Assembly (NCBI GenBank): GCA_016125075.1
Contig: WGMO01000031.1
Location: 1-41,873 of the forward strand
From: Terrimonas sp.
Lineage (GTDB): Bacteria; Bacteroidota; Bacteroidia; Chitinophagales; Chitinophagaceae
Reading direction: 5' to 3'
DNA: 41,873 bases
This document shows, piece by piece, positions 41,766-41,873 of the stretch. The notes below the pieces were generated by a model. The model was not told the origin of the DNA and searched no databases. It worked only from the letters and a program-made list of their open reading frames with translations. The translations under genes were made by a program, and so were the position numbers. The number at the start of each line of letters is the position of its first letter. The first letter of the stretch is position 1.

Positions 41766-41873
41766 CAGTTTTCAGGGTTGGTTTATTCACAATTGAACTG
41801 TATAAAAAGCGGTTGCAAAATGTTTATCAGTTTTTGAATTTTGCTGTATAAATTTTTTGTATGGCCAAGCCCC
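41735..41873 (+). mobile_element. Possible 5' end of an insertion sequence like the left-edge one
   Basis: aagaggctgtccaaaaagg (41735-41753) is the exact reverse complement of 220-238, the sequence after the left-edge transposase. If it is the terminal inverted repeat, an IS begins here. An ATG at 41861 opens a frame reading M-A-K-P to the edge, preceded by the AT-rich tataaatttttt, at a spacing normal for a transposase start. Only four codons are visible, so this is inference. Confidence 0.35.

Noticed and set aside
1-41873. CRISPR arrays, tRNA, rRNA, prophage or integrase genes
   Set aside because: I looked through the spacers on both strands and saw no regularly spaced repeats, cloverleaf ends or phage genes.

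Overview
This 41.9 kb window reads as chromosomal DNA of a Bacteroidota bacterium, most likely of the Chitinophagaceae or a close relative. The evidence is the fused SecDF, a secreted Kelch protein with a type IX secretion (T9SS) C-terminal sorting domain, DUF1573, DUF4382 and DUF4907 proteins, a long (about 300 aa) NusB, TamB next to tsaD, recurrent promoter boxes of the Bacteroidota form TAnnTTTG, and an almost complete lack of Shine-Dalgarno sequences. The species call is inference; I could not run a search.

Layout. 1-240: 3' end of an IS1182-type transposase and its downstream hairpin. 303-1555: two small lipoprotein genes. 1589-5238 (minus): a lipoprotein gene followed by an exported TPR-CHAT protease-like gene. 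5395-6597: saccharopine dehydrogenase-like enzyme. 6607-13339 (minus): tamB, tsaD, trmN6. 13637-17986: a small unknown gene, a GNAT acetyltransferase, an acyl-CoA dehydrogenase and a six-repeat Kelch T9SS protein, preceded by a DUF4907 gene (18050-18418). 18702-25935: YggS, an exported unknown protein, a Tet-like MFS transporter, an exported transglutaminase with a possible coupled small membrane protein, an aldose-epimerase-like protein, glnS and a coiled-coil unknown. 26040-29696 (minus): DUF7935-like protein, the catalytic subunit of methylmalonyl-CoA mutase, and a class C-type serine hydrolase. 29820-36140: IscA-family protein, secDF (minus), a class A beta-lactamase-fold lipoprotein and aspartate aminotransferase. 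36180-39413 (minus): nusB, DUF1573 lipoprotein, yajC, coaE, CPBP protease. 39698-41697: groES-groEL. The right edge holds a 19-base sequence matching, in inverted orientation, the one after the left-edge transposase.

Most genes are housekeeping: protein export and envelope biogenesis (SecDF, YajC, TamB), tRNA charging and modification (GlnRS, TsaD, TrmN6), folding (GroESL), cofactor synthesis (CoaE, IscA family, YggS) and acyl-CoA metabolism. The accessory parts most worth attention are the CHAT-lipoprotein pair, the Kelch-DUF4907 pair, the transglutaminase with its overlapping small ORF, and the IS-like sequences at both window edges. I saw no CRISPR array, rRNA, tRNA, prophage or recognised defence island.
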